Shown here in pieces: positions 58,691-64,000 of a stretch of DNA of 64,000 bases. The notes beneath the pieces are model-generated. The model did no database searches. It saw only the letters and a list, made by a program, of their open reading frames with translations, and was not told where the DNA came from. A program made the position numbers and the translations under genes. Each line of letters begins with the position of its first letter. Positions within the stretch are counted from its first letter, which is position 1. The stretch is from Elephas maximus indicus. Taxonomy: Eukaryota > Chordata > Mammalia > Proboscidea > Elephantidae. Location of the stretch: positions 26,526,768 to 26,590,767 of the forward strand of contig NC_064831.1 in NCBI RefSeq assembly GCF_024166365.1, in the 5' to 3' direction.

Positions 58691-58909
58691 AAAGAGCCCT
58701 GGTGGTGCTGTGGTTAAAGCACTCAGCTGCTAACCAAAATGTGTATGCTTGGAACCCACCATCTGCTCCTAGGGAGAAAGATGTGGCAATCGGCTTCCAT
58801 AAAGATTACAGCCTTGGAAACCCTTTGGGGAAGTTCTGCTCTGTCCTATAGGGTCACCATGAGTTGGAACGGACTAGAAGGCAATGGGTTAGGTTTGGTT
58901 TGGCTTGGC
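58691..58909 (+). mobile_element. Long AfroSINE-type copy
   Basis: Head GAGCCCTGGTGGTGCTGTGG, long-form CAATCGGCTTCCATAAAG, body CTGCTCTGTCCTATAGGGTC, tail GGCAATGGGTTAGGTTTGG. TGCTTTGAGG duplications at 58681-58690 and 58910-58919. Confidence 0.93.
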
Positions 58910-58919
58910 TGCTTTGAGG

Positions 58920-59349
58920 CCCTTTTCATTTCCATAATTTCTGTAAATTGCTGGTATTGATGATACAAAAATACTTTCTTGCATTTTCTTTGGGTTCTCT
59001 TGAGGAATTTTTGTCAGAAATCTACTTGTCACATTATCTATAATTGATGTGCTTTATCCAAGTGCCATGGTGTTATATTTTTTATTCCATATGCAATTGT
59101 CACTTTGTTTATTTTCTCTATATTAAAATAATAGAAAAATTTCCACAAAAAGAACTGTGCTAAAGAAAAGTTCGTTTTTTGTTTATTGTTTTGTTTGTTT
59201 GTTTTGCCCCTTAGCCGTATTCCCTGTCGACTAGGATGGTTGTTGAACTCATATCTGTATCTATATATCAGGATAAGCTAATATGTGTAGTTTTCATTGC
59301 TGTTTTTCCAAATGGAGAGATATAGCCATTCATCTGGTAGAGCTTTATT
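58920..59349. other. Non-coding stretch
   Basis: AT-rich with a (GTTT)n-like tract at 59175-59204. No gene or named repeat. Confidence 0.5.
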
Positions 59350-59636
59350 AATAAGTAAATATTTGTTGAATGAGGAAAGAAAGTTTAAAGTTTAAAAACG
59401 GTATACATTACATGTAAGATACTAAACAAGTAAAACCATGATCGTCATAATCATTACATACAGGAAACAAGGATGAGAAACAAAGTAAACAGAGATAAGG
59501 TAAATGCAGATTCTAGGTTTAAGATATTTCCATTGTATTTTTAGTGACCTACTTGGGGTTTTTGGTTAAGTTTTATTTGGTGTTTTGTTTGATGGGGAGG
59601 AGGAAGCGTGATCATGGTAGTGGTTGTTACACATGC
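59350..59636. repeat. ~290-base direct duplication, right copy
   Basis: AGTAAATATTTGTTGAATGAG ... GTGATCATGGTAGTGGTTGTT, same orientation as 57307-57597 and 2.04 kb away. It contains an extra ~17-base piece (GGATGAGAAACAAAG region). Confidence 0.8.
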
Positions 59637-59690
59637 CACATTCTGAATATATGGGATGTGACAAACACTACAACCAAAACGTAAACTGTC

Positions 59691-59841
59691 CATAAACCCG
59701 TTGCCATCAAGTTGATTCCAACTCAGAGCGACCCTGTAAGACAGAGTAGAACAGCTTCAAGGAGTTGCTGGTGGATTCAAACTGCCAACCTTTTGGTTAG
59801 CAGGAAAGCTCTTTAACAACTGTGCCACCAGGACTCCATTA
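59691..59841 (-). mobile_element. AfroSINE-type copy
   Basis: CCGTTGCCATCAAGTTGATTC, CAGAGCGACCCTGTAAGAC, head CAACTGTGCCACCAGGACTCC. TAAACTGTC duplications at 59682-59690 and 59842-59850. Confidence 0.92.
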
Positions 59842-59850
59842 TAAACTGTC

Positions 59851-60461
59851 ACTAAGCCCTTAAAATCTTTACACCTACCTATAACACTTCAAGGAGCTGG
59901 TAGGGAGTAGGTGGCGAAGGTTCTGCACCAACCAGAACATAGATACAACTATCTCATTTTCTTTACACTTTAAACCAAATTATACCATGAGTACTTCATT
60001 ACATAATTTATCTCAGAGTGTCATCATGTAACATTTAGTTAAATATTCTACCAGCAAATAAAGTTTAATTTTTTTTAATTTTCTGAAAATCATATTTAAT
60101 GTCCTGTTTCTAAACAATGTCAAAAGGTTTCCATATTTAATGTTCGCAAAGAAATGATTATTAAAGTTTATTATTAAAATTCAAGTTTGACCTCAGAATT
60201 GCATACTGTATACCGCATAGTCACTATTCTTTTAGCCTAGAATATCTTCATACAACTGTGCGCCTACCCTATCTCAGTCCCACAAGTGAAATTGTCACTT
60301 TACGCACCACTCTTCAGCTTACTGTTTCTGAAATCTGTAAGATGAGAAAGTTACGTCTATTTATCTGGCAGCTAACAGAGTTTCTTGATTCCAAGTCCAC
60401 TTTTATGCCTGCATAAAGTTTTTGGTTTTTTTTTTTTTTTTTTTGAATATGACAAAATCAA
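59851..60461. other. 3' flank of the 60-kb OR
   Basis: AT-rich with a T-run at 60425-60444. On the minus strand this would be the OR 3' UTR. Nothing recognised. Confidence 0.45.
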
Positions 60462-61385
60462 TTATGTTTTTTTTTCAGAAAATATCTTTTGACACCAAAC
60501 CATTTTCATGGCCCTTTTCATCTCTGTATTTCTCAGAGTATAAATTAAGGGATTGACCATAGGAACAAAAATGGTATAAAATAGAGAGAATATTTTATCC
60601 TCAGGGAATGTGGTAGGAGGTCTAAGGTAGGCAAAGGGTAAAGGCCCAAAAAATAAGACCACCACAGAGATATGAGACCCACAGGTAGACAGGGCTTTGT
60701 GTCCTCCCTCAGCTGAGTGATTCCTTAAGGTTAATAATATCATGACATAAGACCCAAACAAGAGGACAAACATTACTAAAGCAACCATACCTGAATTGGC
60801 AACTACAAGGAAACCAATGATACAGGTGTTAGTGCAGGCAATTTTCAGCAAAGGAAAATAGCGCAGTAGTAGTATTTCATTGTGGCCACAGAAAGGCAAC
60901 CAGATTATCATAGAAAACTGGGAAAAAGAATGGACAGCCCCACGAGCCCAAGCAGCCAAGACTAGAAGATTGCATCTTGTCTTGTTCGTGAGTATCATGT
61001 AGCGGAGAGGCTTGCAGATGGCAACACACCGATCAAATGCCATGACTGTAAGGATGAAGACTTCAGTCATTCCCAAGAAGTGCATGGAAAAGACCTGTAA
61101 CATGCAGCTACCATAGGAAATAGTTTTTGTCCCCACTAACAGGTCACCAATGAGTTTGGGTGTCATGCAGGAGGTATAGCAGATGTCTACTGAGGATAAG
61201 TGGCTGAGGAAATAGTACATTGGTTGGTGAAAAAGGGAGCTGCATTGAACGGAGACAAGGACCAGATTTCCCTTCAAGAGGGTGACATAACAGAGTAAGA
61301 AGAGCCCAAGGCAAAATAGTTGTACATTTTGGTCATAAGAAAGTCCTATGAGAATGAATTCTGAGATGTTCCTCTGGCTTTCCAT
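60462..61385 (-). CDS. Olfactory receptor, family 4-like, open frame with altered ECL2
   Basis: A 307-residue predicted odorant receptor from the ATG at 61385 (the frame is open 9 codons further, but this start aligns with the family M-E-x-x-N). Seen: N-I-S glycosylation site 6-8; GN at 39-40; MYYFLSHLSSVDICY at 56-70; TM3 Cys94; MAFDRC at 115-120 in place of MAYDRY; KALSTCGSH; NPLIY at 278-282. ECL2 reads CGHNEILLLRYFPLLKIAC: two residues short, and the middle cysteine (HYFCD in relatives), partner of the TM3 cysteine, is absent. DNA alignment to the 50-kb copy suggests compensating -5 and -1 deletions. Frame intact, but folding is doubtful, so it may be a pseudogene in practice. Confidence 0.85.
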   Translation of the reverse strand: MESQRNISEFILIGLSYDQNVQLFCLGLFLLCYVTLLKGNLVLVSVQCSSLFHQPMYYFLSHLSSVDICYTSCMTPKLIGDLLVGTKTISYGSCMLQVFSMHFLGMTEVFILTVMAFDRCVAICKPLRYMILTNKTRCNLLVLAAWARGAVHSFSQFSMIIWLPFCGHNEILLLRYFPLLKIACTNTCIIGFLVVANSGMVALVMFVLLFGSYVMILLTLRNHSAEGGHKALSTCGSHISVVVLFFGPLPFAYLRPPTTFPEDKIFSLFYTIFVPMVNPLIYTLRNTEMKRAMKMVWCQKIFSEKKT

Positions 61386-61426
61386 CTGTTGAATTTGTTG
61401 TACGCTGTGCATGAATAGTTAGGCAT

Positions 61427-61446
61427 CTGAAAGAAAAAAAAAAAAA
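61427..61446 (-). promoter_or_regulatory. Strong splice acceptor of the OR coding exon
   Basis: Minus-strand text is a long T-run followed by CTTTCAG and then ATGCCTAAC, 41 bases before the preferred ATG. The pattern fits the usual OR 5' UTR intron. The exon so made begins with a short out-of-frame ATG (ATGCCTAAC) ahead of the receptor start. Confidence 0.6.
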
Positions 61447-61481
61447 CAAAGATTTGGATGTAAACATTTGCGGTATGATCA

Positions 61482-61552
61482 CTGGTGGATTTGAACTGTC
61501 GACCTTTAGGTTAACAGCCATAGCTCTCAACCACTGCACCAGCAGGGCTCCA
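61482..61552 (-). mobile_element. Head-only AfroSINE copy with target duplication
   Basis: The 71 bases (GTGGATTTGAACTGTCGACC ... ACCACTGCACCAGCAGGGC in plus orientation) contain only the tRNA-like head with A and B boxes. Body and tail are missing. GTATGATCA lies at 61473-61481 and 61553-61561. It sits about 36 bases upstream of the OR splice acceptor's pyrimidine tract. Confidence 0.75.
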
Positions 61553-61561
61553 GTATGATCA

Positions 61562-64000
61562 TAAAAAAAAAAAAAAAAAAAACATAGTCACATAAAAATC
61601 ACAAAATCATGGAAGCTAACTCATACATTATTAATATTTATTATATTTGTTCTTGAGACTCTTTCTTGATTTCTAAAAATTTTTCCCAAATCTTTTATTA
61701 GATTGATGATATTAAACACATATTTTCTTCAGGTTTTATTATATAATGTTTTAAATATAATTATGTCTAAAACAGAAAATGTTCTATACCCTTATTTATA
61801 ACTTTTTGATAGAAAAATTAGTTCAACCTAATGCAGGAAATTCAGTTGGTTGTTAATTTTCAATTAAGTCTTCGGTTCATAGCAGACCGTACACTTCTGA
61901 GTGCTATTCTCCCCCCGTTGAGGAATTAGGTAGGATCTAGGTGGGCTTTCTGCCCTAGCTTAGATCAGGTGTGGCAGCTATAGCTGGGGGTCCACAGATA
62001 TAGTTGCAACGATATGTATAGATTGACAAGCTCAGTATTTTTCCAATTGTATAAGCTTCTTGCTGGTAATACTTGAGATTATTTTAGATGGTAAATAGAC
62101 ATGGCTTTAAAACAGATTGTCTCATACATTGAGAGAGCAGTACTCTTTTGAAATTCAGCTTATTGCCTTTGGCTACAATAAGAAAATGAAGTCTCAGCTG
62201 GGTCATGTTATGTTTCTAATATCGGCCTAAGGCTTTTTAGTCTCTCTTTTTAACACAAAGATAATAAATCTCATACTCAAAATTGTCTACAAGTTAAATT
62301 ACCTCCACATAATTTAATTTTTCTAACAAAAAAGTCACAATTGGAATTGTAAATAATAGTTTACTTATGAAAATATTATGGTGCATTATTTTATATAACT
62401 GCATAAACTGAGATTAATTTTAAAAGAATTATTAAATAATAAGCAAGGCTAGTTATTAAAATGACTGAGGACTTAAAATACTCATCTGATTCAATCATGT
62501 TATTTTACAGTGTTGGAAGAAACTGTCACCAAGTAAAATTTTAAAACAGAAAAAGAAAACCTTTGTAGATAAGTAGAAGATGACAACCATACAGCATGAC
62601 TTTAGACAATATCTACACTTTATTCTTCCACAATTGTTTCATACAGTTTAATTTCTGTTACCATTTATGACAATATTTTAACAAGGAATAAATAGAACTA
62701 TTTTGAATGGCTCCATTTACACTAATATTCTCACTTGAGCAAAACATTGACACTCCCAAAACTTGACTTAGAACATCTATTAAACTGAGGTATAGGTACA
62801 TCCTGGAAACAATGAGGGATGCGTGAGATAAGAAATTCTAAGGTAGGATAGGTAGTATATCACTCCCAAGTAGATATATATTTTTCTTACCCTCTTCTTG
62901 CTTTGAATGTAGGGATTAGGAACTAGTTAAATTGTCCTGCAAACAGATGTATACATCTCCACTCAGATCTTATGATGAATTACCTAAAAATAAAACTGCA
63001 ACATACATTTAGAAGAGCAATCAGGAAAAACACTAATGCAGATAATATGTTATTGACAAAATTAGATTGACCTGGTGATATCATCGATTATGTGGGCACT
63101 TAGTATTAAATCAGTAGCCTGTATTTTTCATGCTACTGAAGTTAAAAAGTTAATTAGCATCTTTTGTAGTCTTGTTTAATAATCCTGCTTGCCCCTTAGG
63201 ATGCAGTGTCAGCAGTGTTAAAACTGGATTCTATTCTAAGACAACTAGTGCAGCCACTAAAAAACTACACACAGTTTCTCCTGTTGGTATCACCAGGTGA
63301 CTCACTACAAACTTACTTTACTGGATTCTGATGAATCTAGACAAATTTAGGAGAAGAGTCTTTGGAAACGTGGAAAATCCTCCAAAGATTAGAGGCTGGA
63401 AGGTCACTGACAATTCAAAAATTTCATTTTTTAAAAATATATTTTTCAAAAACTCAAACCCTGTTTATAATATGCAATCAAAACTAAACATTGTAAAAAA
63501 AAAAAAAAAAAAGTTCCCACTATAGCTAAAGTTGTGATATGCCACATCCCAATTTAAAGCCTCAAAATAACAGAATAAATTCCAAAACAAAGTAATACAG
63601 GTGATGACCTGTACATCAATTCTGGATGGCCTCCAAGTTACTTTTGAATTACTTAAGAAAATACCCTGTTCAGACATCTCTCCCTTTTAGTTTACTAACC
63701 ATTTAAATCTGATTTTAAAACTGAAATAATATGTAAAATTATAAACCAGTGGTTTAGGCAAATCCAGGTCAATTATTTGACAATACCTTCTGGATTGCTT
63801 TCCTTGCATTTATAGGAAGAAAATGTTACTTTTTTGCAAGGAAATTGAAGATTTAGTTACACCAGAAACTACCCTGGATTCACAGAGAAGGGTGTATTCA
63901 GGCCAGAAGAAAGTGGCAGAGGATTTTAAATGCTGGTACAATTCCCTGACACCTGCTCAAACTCAAAAGTAAACAAGAGTATTTTGACATATCTGTTAAA
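61562..64000. other. Non-coding stretch to window end
   Basis: No gene or named repeat is recognised. A-runs at 61563-61580 and 63496-63511. This would be the upstream intron or promoter side of the 60-kb OR. Its relation to the other OR flanks is not visible by eye. Confidence 0.5.

Noticed and set aside
1-64000. Search for retroviral or other capsid-bearing elements
   Set aside because: No LTR pair, primer-binding site, or gag/pol/env-like translation was recognised. All reverse-transcriptase text belongs to L1 or RTE-class LINEs.

Overview
The window looks like a mammalian (afrotherian, most probably elephant or a close paenungulate) chromosome segment carrying a small cluster of olfactory receptor (OR) genes buried in retrotransposons. 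The organism call rests on three repeat signatures: about twenty copies of a tRNA-headed SINE whose body reads 'accctatagggcagttctactctgtcc' in many variants and ends in 'gactcgacggcaa' plus a (GGTTT)n-like tail (AfroSINE type); RTE-class LINE fragments sharing that tail (RTE1 of elephant type); and four long L1 copies of one lineage. No bacterial features, CRISPR arrays, or recognisable retroviral genes were seen. The species call is from memory of repeat families.

Layout: 0-1 kb holds a SINE and an unnamed old repeat. 1.0-8.2 kb is a plus-strand L1 (A) with a monomeric 5' UTR and an internal ORF2 deletion. 8.2-16 kb is non-coding with MIR, nested RTE copies, and an ancient L1 broken by nested SINEs. 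At 16.1-17.05 kb lies the one OR gene that looks fully intact, on the plus strand. 18.4-25.2 kb is L1 (B), with a different 5' UTR. 25.2-28 kb is old L1, RTE and SINE. 28.2-29.1 kb is an OR pseudogene on the minus strand. 31.7-39.7 kb is a minus-strand full-length L1 (C) with 13-bp target-site duplications and a CpG-rich monomeric 5' UTR. 42.2-49.4 kb is a 5'-truncated L1 (D) with the same 5' UTR type as B. 50.4-51.3 kb is a second OR pseudogene and 60.5-61.4 kb a third minus-strand OR whose frame is open but whose second extracellular loop is altered.

The three minus-strand ORs appear to be tandem duplicates. The upstream flank of the 28-kb pseudogene (29.1-31.7, 39.7-42.15 and the start of 49.4 kb once L1s are removed) can be followed by eye, collinearly, in the upstream flank of the 50-kb pseudogene (51.3-58.7 kb). 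L1-C and L1-D entered only one of the two copies. All identified OR proteins resemble family 4 receptors; subfamily is not assigned. None of the four L1s looks capable of autonomous movement as read. I found no unknown multi-gene system; the points most worth checking are the compensated double frameshift in the 60-kb receptor, the 5' UTR exchange among the L1s, the tandem OR unit, a head-only SINE copy with target-site duplications, and a 290-bp direct duplication at 57.3 and 59.35 kb.
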